64,000 nucleotides of DNA from Proteus faecis (GCF_003144395.1 NZ_PENZ01000012.1:62001-126000), one strand, 5' to 3'; shown: positions 10,008 through 21,893, numbered from the stretch's first letter. Numbers and translations are program-made. The notes: generated by a model from the sequence alone, not told the origin.

Positions 10008-12254
10008 CTAAATACCCCCGCGAATTAATCCACCTAATCCTTGTCGTTCCATAAATTCAGAAGACAATTTTTTAATTTCTGTTGCCGTTTCAGCTTGCAG
10101 TATCTGTTGCATAAAAGGCTGTAACATTACAGGATCAAGATGGCGCAATAAGTATTTTACCCTAGGTAAACTACGACCACTCATGCTTAACTGCCTAAAA
10201 CCGAGCCCTATTAACAGCAATGCCCCTATTGGCGTACCCGCCATTTCGCCACAAACACTTACGGGTAACTGATAATATTGGCATTGTGTTGCAATCAAAT
10301 TCAGTGAACGCAATAAGGCAGGATGCAAATTATCATAGAGTGATGCTACATGGGTATTATTACGATCGACCGCAAGCAAGTATTGCGTCAGATCGTTTGT
10401 TCCCACAGAGATAAAATCGACCCGATTAGCTAATTGTGACAGCATAAATACCAATGAAGGTACTTCAAGCATAATACCCAGCGGAGGTGGGACACATTCA
10501 CAGTTTAGCTCTCGACTCACTTCATCACATGCTCGTAATAGCAATGTTCTTGCTTCGTCAATTTCATCAATACTTGTCACCATCGGCAACAAAATTTTCA
10601 AATTTTTAAATTCGAGGTTTGCTTTTAGCATTGCTCGTAGCTGAATAAGAAAGATTTCAGGCTGATCAAGCAATATTCTTATGCCTCTCCAACCTAAGCA
10701 GGGATTTTCCTCATTAATTGGCATATAAGGAAGTTGCTTATCAGCACCAATATCTAAAGCACGCAATACAACAGGTTTATCAGGAAAAAAAGAGAGTATT
10801 TCGCGGTAACGATTTTTCTGTTCATCTTCAGATGGAAAACCGCTTTGTAGCATAAAAGGAATTTCAGTACGATATAAACCAACGCCATCTATTCCCACAC
10901 TAATGCGTTGCTCATACTTGATATTTAATCCCGCATTCAATTGAACGCTAACTGTCTCACTATTTTTTAAAACCGCTTGCTGTTCAAGCTGCTCTTCTGC
11001 AATTTGGCTTAATACGCTCTCTTCATCAATAATTTGTTTATATTCTTGAGTAATAAAAGGTTCTGGCTCAATAAATATTTCACCACGATAACCATCAAGA
11101 ATAAGCATGCGATTGTGTAAAAGCTCTGGTTGAATATCAGCCCCCATAATCGCGGGGATCCCCATCGCTCTAACAAGAATGGCAGAATGCGAATGCGTTG
11201 CGCCATCTCGAACAATGACACCAGCAAGTTGTTGTTCTGGTAACTCCGCCAATAAACTTGCACTTAATTCATCAGCAACCAGAATAAAACGCTCTGGCCA
11301 AATATTAGTTGAACTTAGATCATCATCGAGATGAAATAATAAACGGCGCCCCAATGCTTTAAGATCAGAGGCTCGCTCACGCATATAACCATCTTTTAAG
11401 CTAGAAAATTGGGATGCCACTTTTTCAATTACGACTTTAACCGCCCACTCTGCTACATATCCCTGTGTAATGATTGCGGTCATTTTATGTTTAAGCTGTG
11501 GATCATTAAGTAAATGCGAGTAGAGATCAAAGATGGCGGCACTCTCTTTTTGCGCATTCGCCATAAATCGCTTACTAAAGCGACGACATTCTGCAGTAGC
11601 ATCTTCTAAAGCTACCGTAAGTCGATTTAACTCTGCTTTTATATCAAGCGCACTGGCTTTAAAAACATTTTCAAGAATAGGTTGAGAGACTTCTTGCCAA
11701 CCATAAGCCATAACCACGCCAGTCGAAACTGAAAGTGCTTTAATCCGACTTTGGCGATATTGCCCAAAAAGCCCTTTAGTTTGTACTTGCGATAATGTAG
11801 CACCAAGCTGTGTCGCCAGTGTCACCATAAAAGATTCTTCGCTTTCATTGAATAAGCGACGCTCTTTTTGCTGAACAACTAATACACCAAGGAGTTGGCG
11901 ACGGTAGACAATAGGAACGCCAAGGAAAGCACGGAGATCATCTTCTTTAACTTGAGGAAGGTATTTAAAGCTAGGATGTTCACGAATATCAGCGAGGTTG
12001 ATAAGCTCTGAAAGACGTCCCACTTCACCAACCACGCCTTCATTAAATGAAAGGCTAACGGCTCTCCCTCTAGGTTTTTTTAACCCTTTGGTCGCCATAA
12101 GATAAAAACAGCTACGTTGTTTATCGGCAAGATAAATAGAACACACATCCGTGTGCATTGCCTGACACGTTTCCTTGACTAAGAGTTCAAGCGCTTCTGG
12201 AAGCCCTGCTGCCATAGCCACTTTTTCTACAATTTCTCGCAAACGTGTCAGCAT
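10008..12254 (-). CDS. ptsP: PTS enzyme I-Ntr (PtsP)
   Basis: Phosphoenolpyruvate-dependent kinase that phosphorylates NPr (PtsO) in the nitrogen PTS cascade. It is 748 residues, the same as E. coli. An N-terminal GAF domain (about 1-165) precedes the enzyme I domains: phosphohistidine region THSHSAILVRAMG with likely His356, then a PEP-binding barrel with LRALDIGADKQLPYMP, GWRGIRILL and the C-terminal VCGEMAG motif. It starts 8 nt after rppH, giving a conserved rppH-ptsP pair. Confidence 0.97.
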   Translation of the reverse strand: MLTRLREIVEKVAMAAGLPEALELLVKETCQAMHTDVCSIYLADKQRSCFYLMATKGLKKPRGRAVSLSFNEGVVGEVGRLSELINLADIREHPSFKYLPQVKEDDLRAFLGVPIVYRRQLLGVLVVQQKERRLFNESEESFMVTLATQLGATLSQVQTKGLFGQYRQSRIKALSVSTGVVMAYGWQEVSQPILENVFKASALDIKAELNRLTVALEDATAECRRFSKRFMANAQKESAAIFDLYSHLLNDPQLKHKMTAIITQGYVAEWAVKVVIEKVASQFSSLKDGYMRERASDLKALGRRLLFHLDDDLSSTNIWPERFILVADELSASLLAELPEQQLAGVIVRDGATHSHSAILVRAMGIPAIMGADIQPELLHNRMLILDGYRGEIFIEPEPFITQEYKQIIDEESVLSQIAEEQLEQQAVLKNSETVSVQLNAGLNIKYEQRISVGIDGVGLYRTEIPFMLQSGFPSEDEQKNRYREILSFFPDKPVVLRALDIGADKQLPYMPINEENPCLGWRGIRILLDQPEIFLIQLRAMLKANLEFKNLKILLPMVTSIDEIDEARTLLLRACDEVSRELNCECVPPPLGIMLEVPSLVFMLSQLANRVDFISVGTNDLTQYLLAVDRNNTHVASLYDNLHPALLRSLNLIATQCQYYQLPVSVCGEMAGTPIGALLLIGLGFRQLSMSGRSLPRVKYLLRHLDPVMLQPFMQQILQAETATEIKKLSSEFMERQGLGGLIRGGI

Positions 12255-12262
12255 AGTGTTAT

Positions 12263-12793
12263 CTAATACCTTTTACGCCGATATCCATACGATGGACGTG
12301 ATAAAGACATTTGTTCTTGCAGTGGCATGACTACTGGTGCGAACTCTTTCATTACACGTCGATAAACATCGCGTTTAAAAGAGACGACTTGTCGAACAGG
12401 ATACCAATAACTCACCCAACGCCAGCCATCAAATTCTGGCGTTTTGCTTTGTTGAACATTAATGTCTTTATCATTACTTGTTAACTGCAAAAGGAACCAA
12501 CGCTGTTTTTGTCCAATACAAACAGGTTTTGTGTCCCAACGCACCAAACGCTTAGGTAACTTGTAACGTAACCAGTTACGTGTGGAGGCAAGAATTTTGA
12601 CATCCTTGCGACTTAACCCAACTTCTTCGAACAACTCTCGGTACATTGCCTGCTCTGGCGATTCTCCAGGATTAATTCCCCCTTGAGGAAACTGCCATGA
12701 ATGTTGCCCATAGCGACGAGCCCAAAGCACTTGCCCTTGCCGATTACAAATTACAATCCCTACATTCGGGCGGTAGCCATCATCATCAATCAC
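12263..12793 (-). CDS. rppH: RNA pyrophosphohydrolase
   Basis: Removes pyrophosphate from 5'-triphosphorylated transcripts, making them accessible to RNase E. The 176-residue Nudix hydrolase (E. coli NudH/RppH 176) opens [17 protein letters not shown] and carries the Nudix box at residues 38-60 (GGINPGES...RELFEEVGL). The basic tail ends [11 protein letters not shown]. It leads the rppH-ptsP operon and is divergent from the thiamine operon; the 188-bp gap contains the TPP riboswitch on the other strand. Confidence 0.97.
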   Translation of the reverse strand: MIDDDGYRPNVGIVICNRQGQVLWARRYGQHSWQFPQGGINPGESPEQAMYRELFEEVGLSRKDVKILASTRNWLRYKLPKRLVRWDTKPVCIGQKQRWFLLQLTSNDKDINVQQSKTPEFDGWRWVSYWYPVRQVVSFKRDVYRRVMKEFAPVVMPLQEQMSLSRPSYGYRRKRY

Positions 12794-12908
12794 TAGACTA
12801 CCTCAATAACCAAATTTGAAAGATAACTCATTGTTTCATACTACCCACAAACGGTAAACCTCTATCAACAGACTTTGCATGGCGCGTGTATTTATCTACA
12901 ATGGGAAA

Positions 12909-12990
12909 GTCTCAACGGGGTGCCTTTTTAGGCTGAGAAAAACTCGTGGAACCTGATCCAGCTAATACTGGCGTAGGGATTTGAGTCAGG
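12909..12990 (+). promoter_or_regulatory. TPP riboswitch (THI box) upstream of thiBPQ
   Basis: Classic thiamine pyrophosphate aptamer: GGGGTGCC at 12917, GGCTGAGA at 12931, then ACCTGATCCAGCTAATACTG and GCGTAGGGA up to 12979. The closing helix P1 pairs CTCAA (12911-12915) with TTGAG (12981-12985). The known family response is repression of thiamine synthesis or transport genes when TPP binds. The aptamer ends about 70 nt before the thiB start codon. Confidence 0.96.
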
Positions 12991-13023
12991 ATGTTGCAAT
13001 ATTCATTGGTTTGCTATCCTTAC

Positions 13024-13055
13024 TCCTCAGATCCTACCTGACTTTTACTGAGGAA
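13024..13055 (+). promoter_or_regulatory. RBS-sequestering hairpin, expression platform of the TPP riboswitch
   Basis: TCCTCAG (13024-13030) is exactly complementary to CTGAGGA (13049-13055), which contains the thiB ribosome binding site, so the hairpin would mask translation initiation. The loop holds CCTGACT (13037-13043), exactly complementary to AGTCAGG (12984-12990) directly after the aptamer P1 strand, a plausible anti-sequester. No T-tract follows, so translational rather than transcriptional control is inferred. Confidence 0.7.
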
Positions 13056-13061
13056 CTAAAC

Positions 13062-14075
13062 GTGTTAAATAAATCACTTCGCTTTACTTTCCTTCTAGGC
13101 GCACTGGGCATGATGGGCACTTATTCAACTCAAGCCTTAGCACAAAAACCCGCACTCACCGTTTACACCTATGATTCATTTACTGCAGATTGGGGGCCTG
13201 GGCCTGCAATAAAAAAAGCATTTGAACAACAATGTGATTGCGAGCTAAAACTGGTTGCTCTGTCTGATGGTGTATCTCTACTTAATCGCTTACGCATGGA
13301 AGGTGATAAAAGCAAAGCTGATATTATTTTAGGATTGGATAACAATCTGATCCATGCAGCAAAAGAAACCGGGCTTTTCGCACCAAGCAATATCGATACA
13401 TCCAAACTCGCCTTACCTGAAAAATGGACTGACGATACCTTTGTGCCCTATGACTATGGCTACTTTGCTTTTATTTATGATAAAAACCGTGTCCAGAACC
13501 CACCTAAAAGCATGGCTGAACTGCTAAACAGTCAAGAGAAATGGAAAATTCTCTATCAAGATCCTCGTACCAGTACGCCGGGTTTAGGTTTAATGTTATG
13601 GATGCAATCACTGTATCCTGAAAACACGGCGACTGAATGGAAAAAATTGTCAGAAAAAACGCTGACAGTCACTAAAGGTTGGAGTGAGTCTTATGGCTTA
13701 TTCTTAAAAGGCGAAGGTGATTTTGTGCTTAGCTACACCTCATCTCCCGGTTATCACATTTTAGCAGATAAAAAAGATAACTATGCTGCTGCGATTTTTG
13801 ATGAAGGGCACTACTTGCAAGTCGAAGTTGCTGCAAAACTTAAATCAAGTAAACAACCGGAATTAGCACAACAATTTATGCAGTTCATGTTAACCCCTGC
13901 ATTCCAAGAAACTATACCCACTACTAATTGGATGTATCCTGTTATCGATATGCCATTACCAGACGTCTACTCTTTGATGCCTAAACCCGAAAAATCATTG
14001 CAATTCGATGCAGATATTGTCGCCAAAGAGCGCCAAACATGGACTCGTAATTGGCAATCTGCGGTTAGCCGCTAA
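13062..14075 (+). CDS. thiB: Thiamine/TPP ABC transporter, periplasmic binding protein
   Basis: Periplasmic receptor of the ThiBPQ importer for thiamine, thiamine phosphate and TPP. I place the start at the GTG at 13062, which has GAGGA a few bases upstream and begins a normal signal peptide (LNKSLRFTFLLGALGMMGTYSTQALA). A longer in-frame reading from a TTG at 12981 would run through the riboswitch platform and is rejected. The 337-residue protein then shows the solute-binding family start KPALTVYTYDSFTADWGPGP, and PFVPYDYGYFAFIYDK-like segments follow in the first lobe (E. coli TbpA 327). Its stop overlaps the thiP ATG (TAATG). Confidence 0.95.
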   Translation: MLNKSLRFTFLLGALGMMGTYSTQALAQKPALTVYTYDSFTADWGPGPAIKKAFEQQCDCELKLVALSDGVSLLNRLRMEGDKSKADIILGLDNNLIHAAKETGLFAPSNIDTSKLALPEKWTDDTFVPYDYGYFAFIYDKNRVQNPPKSMAELLNSQEKWKILYQDPRTSTPGLGLMLWMQSLYPENTATEWKKLSEKTLTVTKGWSESYGLFLKGEGDFVLSYTSSPGYHILADKKDNYAAAIFDEGHYLQVEVAAKLKSSKQPELAQQFMQFMLTPAFQETIPTTNWMYPVIDMPLPDVYSLMPKPEKSLQFDADIVAKERQTWTRNWQSAVSR

Positions 14076-15655
14076 TGGGAAGATGGCTTATCCCGGGGCT
14101 ATGTGCCTCGGGCTTACTGCTAATTGTGGCGTTATTGTCATTTGGCGCACTATGGGTTAACGCACCAAGTGGTGAGCTATCCTCAATTTTTGCTGATGAA
14201 TATTTATGGCATGTCGTCCGTTTTACTTTCTGGCAAGCTTTTTTATCTGCACTATTTTCAATATTACCGGCTATTTGGCTCGCCAAAGCACTCTATCGAC
14301 GCCAATTTAAAGGGCGAACACTGTTTTTACGCCTATGTGCCATGAGTCTTGTGTTACCTGTTCTAGTTGCACTGTTTGGTATTTTAACTGTTTATGGCAG
14401 AGTAGGATGGATTGCTCAAATTTGTGAATGGATAGGTATCGATTACCAATTTACTCCTTATGGTTTGCAAGGCATTTTATTAGCTCACATCTTTTTCAAT
14501 ATGCCATTAGCAACCCGAATGTTATTGCAAGCTCTCGAAAGTATCTCGCCAGAGCAACGTCAATTAGCCTCACAATTAGGTATGAATGGCTGGCAACGTT
14601 TTCGCTTTCTTGAGTTTCCCTATTTATGGCGCCAAATACTCCCGACTGCATCACTGATTTTTATGCTCTGCTTTGCCAGCTTTGCTACTGTGTTAGCCTT
14701 AGGTGGAGGCCCTGCCGCAACAACGGTTGAACTCGCTATTTATCAAGCCTTAAGTTATGACTACGATTTGCATCGCGCTGCACTTTTAGCCTTGATCCAA
14801 CTCTTTTGTTGTTTAGGCTTGGTGCTTATCAGCCAAAAGCTAAAAGGCACCCTTTTTGTGGGAAACAGTCAAAAGCGACATTGGCGTGATCCCTATGATC
14901 CTATCTTTAGCAAAATAGCAGATAGTCTCATTATCACCCTTGCACTCCTCTTTTTAGTGCCCCCCATTTTGGCCGTAATAACTGATGGTCTTAATAGCCA
15001 ATTTCTACGTGTCATCCAACAGCCTGTACTTTGGCAAGCCTTTACAACCTCGCTGATTATTGCTGTGGGTGCGGGTATTGTTTGTGTTGTATTAACGATG
15101 ATGTTGCTATGGAGTAGCCGGGAACTTCGCTTACGCCATTTTAAAAAAGCAGGTCAGGCCATGGAAATGAGTGGTTTGATCATTCTCGCGATGCCGGGCA
15201 TTGTGTTAGCAACAGGCTTTTTTCTGTTATTAAATAATACGATTGGATTACCTGAATCACCTTATATTTTAGTGATTTTGACCAATGCTTTAATTGCCAT
15301 TCCCTATGCCTTAAAAGTACTTGAAAACCCAATGAATGATATCGCTTCACGTTATAGTCTTTTGTGTCAGTCGTTAAATTTACAAGGTATAAACCGACTC
15401 CGTTGGATAGAACTACGCGCATTAAAAAAGCCCATCTCACAAGCACTTGCCTTTGCTTGCGTCATTTCTATTGGTGACTTTGGTATTGTTGCTCTATTTG
15501 GTAATGAAACATTTAGAACGTTGCCTTTCTATCTTTATCAGCAAATTGGGGCTTATCACACACAAGATGGGGCTGTAACAGCCATGATGTTATTACTACT
15601 TTGCTTCTCTCTTTTTAGCCTAATAGAACGATTAGCTGGAAAATCTCATGATTAA
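14075..15655 (+). CDS. thiP: Thiamine/TPP ABC transporter, permease
   Basis: Inner-membrane permease of the ThiBPQ importer: 526 residues (E. coli 536) with about twelve hydrophobic segments arranged as two homologous halves. Each half has an EAA-type loop facing the ATPase, for example [23 protein letters not shown] in the first half and [19 protein letters not shown] in the second. It overlaps thiB by one base and thiQ by eight, indicating translational coupling within a TPP-riboswitch-controlled operon. Confidence 0.96.
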   Translation: MGRWLIPGLCASGLLLIVALLSFGALWVNAPSGELSSIFADEYLWHVVRFTFWQAFLSALFSILPAIWLAKALYRRQFKGRTLFLRLCAMSLVLPVLVALFGILTVYGRVGWIAQICEWIGIDYQFTPYGLQGILLAHIFFNMPLATRMLLQALESISPEQRQLASQLGMNGWQRFRFLEFPYLWRQILPTASLIFMLCFASFATVLALGGGPAATTVELAIYQALSYDYDLHRAALLALIQLFCCLGLVLISQKLKGTLFVGNSQKRHWRDPYDPIFSKIADSLIITLALLFLVPPILAVITDGLNSQFLRVIQQPVLWQAFTTSLIIAVGAGIVCVVLTMMLLWSSRELRLRHFKKAGQAMEMSGLIILAMPGIVLATGFFLLLNNTIGLPESPYILVILTNALIAIPYALKVLENPMNDIASRYSLLCQSLNLQGINRLRWIELRALKKPISQALAFACVISIGDFGIVALFGNETFRTLPFYLYQQIGAYHTQDGAVTAMMLLLLCFSLFSLIERLAGKSHD

Positions 15656-16349
15656 ATTAGAGCACCTAACTTACACTTATGAACACCAACATCTCTTATT
15701 TAATCTAACGGTTAATGCAGGAGAACGCATTGCCGTGTTAGGGCCAAGTGGTGCAGGTAAAAGTACATTACTCAGTTTAATCGCTGGTTTTTTACCATCG
15801 GAAAAGGGAAGCCTGTTTCTTAATGGTCAAGACCATACCAAAACAGTACCAGCAAAACGCCCTATTTCCATGTTATTTCAAGATAATAATCTATTCCCAC
15901 ATTTAACTGTAAGGCAAAATATCGGCTTAGGATTAAATCCGGGATTAAAACTGACTAGAGATCAAAAAGCGCTATTAGAGAATCGAGCTGAGCAAGTGGC
16001 ACTCAGTGAATACCTTGAACGTTTACCTTCTCAATTATCAGGCGGCCAGCGCCAACGTGTTGCTATTGCACGTTGTCTAGTTCGTGAACAACCTATTTTG
16101 TTACTTGATGAGCCATTTTCTGCACTCGACCCCGCTTTACGCATTGAGATGTTGGCACTACTCGAGCAACTTTGCCGAGAAAAAGCGTTAACCTTATTGA
16201 TGGTTTCTCATAGCTTAGAAGATGCTGCAAAAATTGCCTCAAGAGCAATTGTGATAGATAGTGGCATGATTGTGTATGATGGAAATACACAATCACTTAT
16301 AAATGGTGAAGTGGATCAATCACTTATTTTAGGTATTCCGTTTAATTAA
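15648..16349 (+). CDS. thiQ: Thiamine/TPP ABC transporter, ATPase
   Basis: Cytoplasmic ATPase that energises ThiBPQ. The 233-residue protein has Walker [10 protein letters not shown] at residues 32-40, the Q-loop [12 protein letters not shown], the ABC signature [15 protein letters not shown], Walker [13 protein letters not shown] and the switch His in [10 protein letters not shown]. It is last in the thiBPQ operon and its ATG lies inside the end of thiP (8-nt overlap). Confidence 0.97.
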   Translation: MIKLEHLTYTYEHQHLLFNLTVNAGERIAVLGPSGAGKSTLLSLIAGFLPSEKGSLFLNGQDHTKTVPAKRPISMLFQDNNLFPHLTVRQNIGLGLNPGLKLTRDQKALLENRAEQVALSEYLERLPSQLSGGQRQRVAIARCLVREQPILLLDEPFSALDPALRIEMLALLEQLCREKALTLLMVSHSLEDAAKIASRAIVIDSGMIVYDGNTQSLINGEVDQSLILGIPFN

Positions 16350-16365
16350 TCTCAACCAAAATTAA

Positions 16366-16381
16366 CTGTATAAATAACCAC
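16366..16381 (+). promoter_or_regulatory. Candidate LexA (SOS) box upstream of polB
   Basis: CTGTATAAATAACCAC fits CTG-N10-CAG with one mismatch (CAC). It closely resembles, from memory, the E. coli polB/dinA operator. It overlaps the region where a -35 element would lie relative to a TATAAT at 16391-16396, the expected geometry for repression. Confidence 0.55.
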
Positions 16382-16438
16382 TATATTGACTATAATAAAT
16401 ACATCTTTAGTGAATTTTTTTGTGTTTATTGGGTGCTC

Positions 16439-18793
16439 ATGATTGGTCATACGGAACAAGGCTTTATTCTTACTCGCCACTGGAGCGACACACCAAAAGG
16501 TATTGTCGTCTCTTATTGGTTGGCGACGGATAATGGTCCACGCAAAATTACGGTTCCTATGCAACGTGCTATCGGTTTTGTAGCCCGCCAACATGAAACT
16601 GTTTTACGCTCACTCATTAATAAAAATCCTGATATTGAAATTCGCTCTCTCGATTTAAAAGATTTCGAAAGACAGCCCGTTTTTGGTGTTTATTGCAAAC
16701 AATATCGCCAACTTGTCCAACTTGAGCAACAGCTTAAAGAACATCACATCCGCCTTTATGAAGCGGATATCCGCCCGCATGAACGTTATATGATGGAGCG
16801 CTTTATCACCGCACCGGTCTGGTTTCGTTATCAACAAAATAATATTGCAACATTAAAACCCGCCCCCGATTATCGCCCTACGCTTCGAGCTGTCTCTTTG
16901 GATATTGAAACCAGTGAATTTGGTGAGCTTTACTCTATCGGGCTTGCTGGTTGTGGTGATAATGTGGTGTTTATGCTTACTGATGAATTACCCGCAGAGA
17001 GTGAAAGCCAGCAAATTCAAGGCTATCGCTTATGTTATGTCAGTAGTCGATTGCGTTTAATTGAAAAACTGAATGAGTGGATACAACATTACGATCCTGA
17101 TGCGATTATCGGTTGGAACTTAATTCAATTTGATCTGCGTATTTTATACACACATGCTCAACGGTATGGTGTCAGTTTATTATTAGGCCGTCAAAATAGC
17201 CCGTTAGAGTGGCGAGAGCATGGATTTAAAAAAGGGCATTTTTTTGCTTCAGCTCAAGGTCGTTTAATTATCGACGGAATTGATGCCTTGAAAATGGCAA
17301 CATGGAATTTTCCCTCTTTTAGCCTTGAGTCCGTTGCTCAAACTCTGCTAGGTGAAGGAAAAGTCATCGATACACCTTATGCCAGAATGGATGAAATTAA
17401 TCGACGCTTTAAAGAAGATAAGCCAGCACTAGCTTATTATAATTGGCAAGATTGTGTCTTAGTGAACCGTATCTTTGATGCAACATCACTTATGGCATTC
17501 TTATTAGAGAGAGCTTGTGTTACAGGGCTTTCCGTTGATAGAAGCGGCGGATCTGTGGCTGCGTTTACACATCTCTATCTCCCTTCAATGCATCGTATTG
17601 GATATGTTGCACCTAACCAAGGTGAAAAACCTGAAGAGCATAGCCCCGGAGGCTTTGTCATGGATTCAGCCCCCGGCTTATATGATTCTGTTGTTGTGCT
17701 TGATTACAAAAGCCTTTACCCCTCTATTATTCGTACTTTTTTAATCGATCCCGTAGGAATGATTGAAGGCATGCATCAATCTGACGAAAAATTTTCTATT
17801 TCTGGATTTCGCCAAGCACGATTTTCACGAGAACGACACTGTTTGCCGGCTATTGTGTCGCAAATTTGGCATGAAAGAGATAATGCGAAATTACATAAAA
17901 ATGCGCCACTCTCTCAAGCCCTCAAAATTATTATGAATGCTTTTTATGGTGTTTTAGGCTCTGTGGGCTGTCGTTTTTTTGATCCTCGTTTAGCGTCATC
18001 TATCACACTACGAGGTCATGAAATTATGAAAAAAACGCGAGAATTAATAGAAGCTAAAGGTTATCAAGTTATTTATGGCGATACGGATTCAACCTTTGTT
18101 TGGCTGAAATCACCTCATACAGAAAAACAAGCCCAACAGATTGGATATCAATTAGTACAAGACGTAAACCAATGGTGGAAAACACATCTCTTTGAAAAAT
18201 ACCAACTGGATTGCAAATTAGAACTAGAATACGAAACCCATTATCGTCGTTTTTTAATGCCTACTATTCGAGGTATGGAAACCGGTAGTAAAAAACGTTA
18301 CGCCGGACTGAGCAATGATAAAATGGTATTCAAAGGATTAGAAACCGTCAGAACAGATTGGACTCCTCTCGCTCAAAAATTTCAACAGGAGCTTTATACA
18401 CGCATTTTTCATCAGCAACCTTATCAGCAGTTTATTCGTGATTATGTCGCAGATACACTTGCGGGAAAATATGATGAAAGACTGGTGTATCGTAAACGGT
18501 TACGTCGAAAATTATCTGAATATCAGCACCATGTCCCCCCTCATGTCAAAGCAGCACGTAAAGCGGATGAATATAATTTATCCAAAAATAGACCTCAACA
18601 ATATCAGCAAGGCGGTTGGATTAGTTATATAATTACCCTCTTGGGGCCTGAGCCATTAGAGCACATTACCACTGCACCTGATTATGAACACTATATCAAT
18701 AAGCAGTTAATGCCGATTGCAGATGCAATCCTGCCTTTTATACAAGATGATTTTTCAACCTTGTTAAATGGACAAATGACACTCTCATTTTAA
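16439..18793 (+). CDS. polB: DNA polymerase II
   Basis: SOS-inducible family B DNA polymerase used in replication restart and some lesion bypass. From the ATG at 16439 it is 784 residues (E. coli 783); a GTG two codons upstream is possible but lies on top of the GGG that would serve as ribosome site. The Exo I motif SLDIETS is near residue 153 with Asp155. Polymerase motifs DYKSLYPSI (near 422) and YGDTDS (near 546) are intact, so both proofreading and synthesis appear functional. It follows thiBPQ by 89 bp, with its own LexA-like site and promoter-like TATAAT. Confidence 0.97.
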   Translation: MIGHTEQGFILTRHWSDTPKGIVVSYWLATDNGPRKITVPMQRAIGFVARQHETVLRSLINKNPDIEIRSLDLKDFERQPVFGVYCKQYRQLVQLEQQLKEHHIRLYEADIRPHERYMMERFITAPVWFRYQQNNIATLKPAPDYRPTLRAVSLDIETSEFGELYSIGLAGCGDNVVFMLTDELPAESESQQIQGYRLCYVSSRLRLIEKLNEWIQHYDPDAIIGWNLIQFDLRILYTHAQRYGVSLLLGRQNSPLEWREHGFKKGHFFASAQGRLIIDGIDALKMATWNFPSFSLESVAQTLLGEGKVIDTPYARMDEINRRFKEDKPALAYYNWQDCVLVNRIFDATSLMAFLLERACVTGLSVDRSGGSVAAFTHLYLPSMHRIGYVAPNQGEKPEEHSPGGFVMDSAPGLYDSVVVLDYKSLYPSIIRTFLIDPVGMIEGMHQSDEKFSISGFRQARFSRERHCLPAIVSQIWHERDNAKLHKNAPLSQALKIIMNAFYGVLGSVGCRFFDPRLASSITLRGHEIMKKTRELIEAKGYQVIYGDTDSTFVWLKSPHTEKQAQQIGYQLVQDVNQWWKTHLFEKYQLDCKLELEYETHYRRFLMPTIRGMETGSKKRYAGLSNDKMVFKGLETVRTDWTPLAQKFQQELYTRIFHQQPYQQFIRDYVADTLAGKYDERLVYRKRLRRKLSEYQHHVPPHVKAARKADEYNLSKNRPQQYQQGGWISYIITLLGPEPLEHITTAPDYEHYINKQLMPIADAILPFIQDDFSTLLNGQMTLSF

Positions 18794-18977
18794 GTTGTGT
18801 CATTTTGCAGGTGACGGTTTGCTTTGCATCTATTAACATAACGCCCCTTTGGTGATAATTAGCTTTTCTTTGTTCAATGAATAAGCACTTTTTATCCCGC
18901 AGATTTTAATGACAACACCGCAATACTGCATTCATTAATAATTCCTAATTATATATTTGAGAGCTGAGTTTATATAT

Positions 18978-21881
18978 ATGCCTTTTACTCTTGGTCAACG
19001 TTGGATTAGCGATACTGAAAGCGAGCTTGGACTAGGTACTGTTGTGGCAGTTGATGCCCGCATGGTCACCTTACTTTTTCCTGCCTGTGGCGAAAACCGC
19101 CTTTACTCCCGTCATGATGCACCAATAACGCGGGTGATGTTCAATGCAGGCGATACCGTCACCAGTCACGAAGGCTGGAAGCTCGCCATCGATAACGTTG
19201 TAGAAGATAACGGCCTACTTATCTACCATGGTGTGCGTTTAGACACTGAAGAGCCTGCACAATTACGCGAAGTGTTCTTAGATAACAAACTCACATTCAA
19301 TAAGCCTCAAGATCGCCTTTTTGCCGGTCAAATTGACCGTATGGATCGCTTTGCATTACGCTACCGTGCTCGTAAATTTATGAGTGAACAGTTTAAGCAA
19401 GCACAAAGTGGTTTACGTGGTATTCGCGCCAGCCTCATTCCTCATCAGCTTTATATCGCCAATGAAGTGGGTAAACGTCATAACCCTCGCGTATTATTAG
19501 CTGATGAAGTTGGTTTAGGTAAAACGATTGAAGCCGGTATGATTATCCACCAGCAATTAATGGATGGTCGTGCTGAACGAGTGCTGATTATTGTGCCTGA
19601 AAGCTTACAACATCAATGGTTAGTTGAAATGTTACGCCGATTCAACTTACGTTTCTCACTGTTTGATGATAGCCGTTATAGCGAATCTTTATTAGATAGC
19701 GATAATCCATTTGAAACAGAACAGATGATCATCTGCTCTTTAGATTTTGTGCGTAAAAACAAGCAACGCTTTGAACACTTGGTTGAAGCAACATGGGATA
19801 TGTTAGTTGTTGATGAAGCTCATCACCTTGTTTGGAGTGAAGATGCTCCAAGCCGTGAATATCAAGTGATTGAAGAGTTAGCTGAATCTATTCCTTCTGT
19901 ATTGCTATTAACGGCAACCCCAGAGCAGTTAGGTCAAGAAAGCCACTTCGCTCGTTTACGTCTACTTGATCCAAACCGTTTCCATGACTACAACGAATTC
20001 ATTAATGAGCAACAAAAGTATCGCCCTGTTGCCGATGCTGTCTCAATTTTGCTATCAGAAGATGATTTAAATACTGAACAACAAAACATCATTAGTGAAA
20101 TGATCAGCGAGCAAGATGTTGAGCCTTTACTGAAAGCTGCGAATACTCAAGGTGAAGAACGTACTAAATCTCGCCAAGAACTTATCCATATGTTAATGGA
20201 CAGACATGGAACAGGTCGCTTGTTATTCCGTAACACACGTTCGGGTGTTAAAGGTTTCCCAAATCGCGTACTTCACGCGATAAAAATGCCACTGCCAACA
20301 CAATATCAAACTGCGATTAAAGTAGCTGAGATTATGGCAGCGAAAAAAAGCCTCGAAGTTCGTGCAAAAGAGATGCTCTACCCTGAGCGTATTTACCAAG
20401 AATTTGAAGGTGAAAACGCAACATGGTGGAACTTTGACCCTCGTGTTGAATGGCTACTGGGTTTCTTAACGGCAAATCGTAATGAAAAAGTCCTAGTGAT
20501 TTGTGCTCAAGCAGCAACAGCACTGCAACTAGAACAAGTTTTACGTGAGCGTGAAGGTATTCGTGCAGCCGTCTTCCATGAAGGCATGTCATTACTTGAA
20601 CGCGATCGCGCAGCGGCTTATTTCGCTTCTGAAGAAGAAGGCGCACAAGTTCTACTATGTTCAGAAATTGGCTCTGAAGGACGTAACTTCCAGTTTGCTA
20701 ATCAACTGGTTATGTTTGATCTTCCCTTTAACCCTGATTTACTCGAACAGCGTATTGGTCGTCTCGATCGTATTGGTCAAAATCGCGACATTGATATTAG
20801 CATTCCTTATCTTGAAGGTACGGCTCAATCTGTATTATTACGTTGGTATCACGAAGGCTTAGATGCCTTTGAACATACTTGTCCAACAGGTCGTACTATT
20901 TATGATAGCAAATATGATGCTCTCATCTCTTACCTTGCCCAACCTAATGAATTAACTGATTTTGATGAGTTTATTGTTGCTTGTCGTAAACAACATGATG
21001 AAATGAAACTCAAACTTGAACAAGGTCGCGACCGCTTATTAGAAATGCATTCTAACGGGGGGGAAGTTGGCGTTGAATTAGCCGGTGAAATAGCAGCTCA
21101 AGATAACGATCCTGAGTTAGTGAACTTTGCACTGAATTTGTTTGATATCGTCGGTATTAATCAAGAAGATCGCAGTGATAGCTTAATTATTTTAACACCA
21201 TCCGATCATATGTTAGTACCTGATTTCCCAGGGTTACCGCAAGATGGTTGCACTATCACATTTGATAGAGAACAAGCGCTATCTCGTGAAGATACTCAAT
21301 TTATCAGTTGGGAACACCCAATTATCCGTAACGGCTTAGATTTAATTTTATCTGGCGATACAGGAAGTTGTGCCGTTTCTTTATTAAAAAATAAAGCCTT
21401 GCCAGTGGGAACACTGTTAGTTGAACTCATCTATGTCGTAGAAGCTCAAGCGCCGAAACATCTTCATTTAAGCCGTTTTTTACCGGCCACACCGGTTCGC
21501 TTATTACTTGATCTGAAAGGTAATAACCTTGCATCTCAAGTCGAGTTTGAAAGCTTTAACCGTCAATTAAATGCGGTTAATCGTCATACTTCAAGCAAAC
21601 TGGTCAATGCAGTACAAAGTGAAGTTCACCATGTACTTAAAACTTCTGAACCTTTAATGGAAGTCGAAGCAAAAGAACTTATCCAAAAAGCGAAAGAAGA
21701 AGCCGATCGCGTGCTGACTCATGAATTATCACGCTTAGAAGCTTTACGTGCGGTAAACCCAAATATTCGTGATGATGAAGTCGAAGCTATTGAAAATGAA
21801 CGTGCTCATATTCTTAACCATTTAGATGAAGCAACGTGGCGTTTAGATTCAATTCGCCTCATTGTTGTTACCCACCAATAG
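18978..21881 (+). CDS. rapA: RNA polymerase-associated ATPase RapA (HepA)
   Basis: SWI2/SNF2-family ATPase that binds RNA polymerase and promotes its recycling from stalled post-termination complexes. The start is the ATG at 18978 ([12 protein letters not shown], as in E. coli), giving 967 residues (E. coli 968); an in-frame extension seven codons upstream lacks support. Two N-terminal Tudor-like domains come first, then helicase motif [13 protein letters not shown] (near 180), motif [12 protein letters not shown], and motif [13 protein letters not shown]. It is followed by a strong terminator and then rluA. Confidence 0.97.
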   Translation: MPFTLGQRWISDTESELGLGTVVAVDARMVTLLFPACGENRLYSRHDAPITRVMFNAGDTVTSHEGWKLAIDNVVEDNGLLIYHGVRLDTEEPAQLREVFLDNKLTFNKPQDRLFAGQIDRMDRFALRYRARKFMSEQFKQAQSGLRGIRASLIPHQLYIANEVGKRHNPRVLLADEVGLGKTIEAGMIIHQQLMDGRAERVLIIVPESLQHQWLVEMLRRFNLRFSLFDDSRYSESLLDSDNPFETEQMIICSLDFVRKNKQRFEHLVEATWDMLVVDEAHHLVWSEDAPSREYQVIEELAESIPSVLLLTATPEQLGQESHFARLRLLDPNRFHDYNEFINEQQKYRPVADAVSILLSEDDLNTEQQNIISEMISEQDVEPLLKAANTQGEERTKSRQELIHMLMDRHGTGRLLFRNTRSGVKGFPNRVLHAIKMPLPTQYQTAIKVAEIMAAKKSLEVRAKEMLYPERIYQEFEGENATWWNFDPRVEWLLGFLTANRNEKVLVICAQAATALQLEQVLREREGIRAAVFHEGMSLLERDRAAAYFASEEEGAQVLLCSEIGSEGRNFQFANQLVMFDLPFNPDLLEQRIGRLDRIGQNRDIDISIPYLEGTAQSVLLRWYHEGLDAFEHTCPTGRTIYDSKYDALISYLAQPNELTDFDEFIVACRKQHDEMKLKLEQGRDRLLEMHSNGGEVGVELAGEIAAQDNDPELVNFALNLFDIVGINQEDRSDSLIILTPSDHMLVPDFPGLPQDGCTITFDREQALSREDTQFISWEHPIIRNGLDLILSGDTGSCAVSLLKNKALPVGTLLVELIYVVEAQAPKHLHLSRFLPATPVRLLLDLKGNNLASQVEFESFNRQLNAVNRHTSSKLVNAVQSEVHHVLKTSEPLMEVEAKELIQKAKEEADRVLTHELSRLEALRAVNPNIRDDEVEAIENERAHILNHLDEATWRLDSIRLIVVTHQ

Positions 21882-21893
21882 TCACCGTTAAAG

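Noticed and set aside
12981-13061. N-terminal extension of thiB from a TTG at 12981
   Set aside because: It would translate the 3' strand of the TPP aptamer and the sequester hairpin and place a charged segment before the signal peptide. The GTG at 13062 has a good ribosome site and starts a normal signal peptide.
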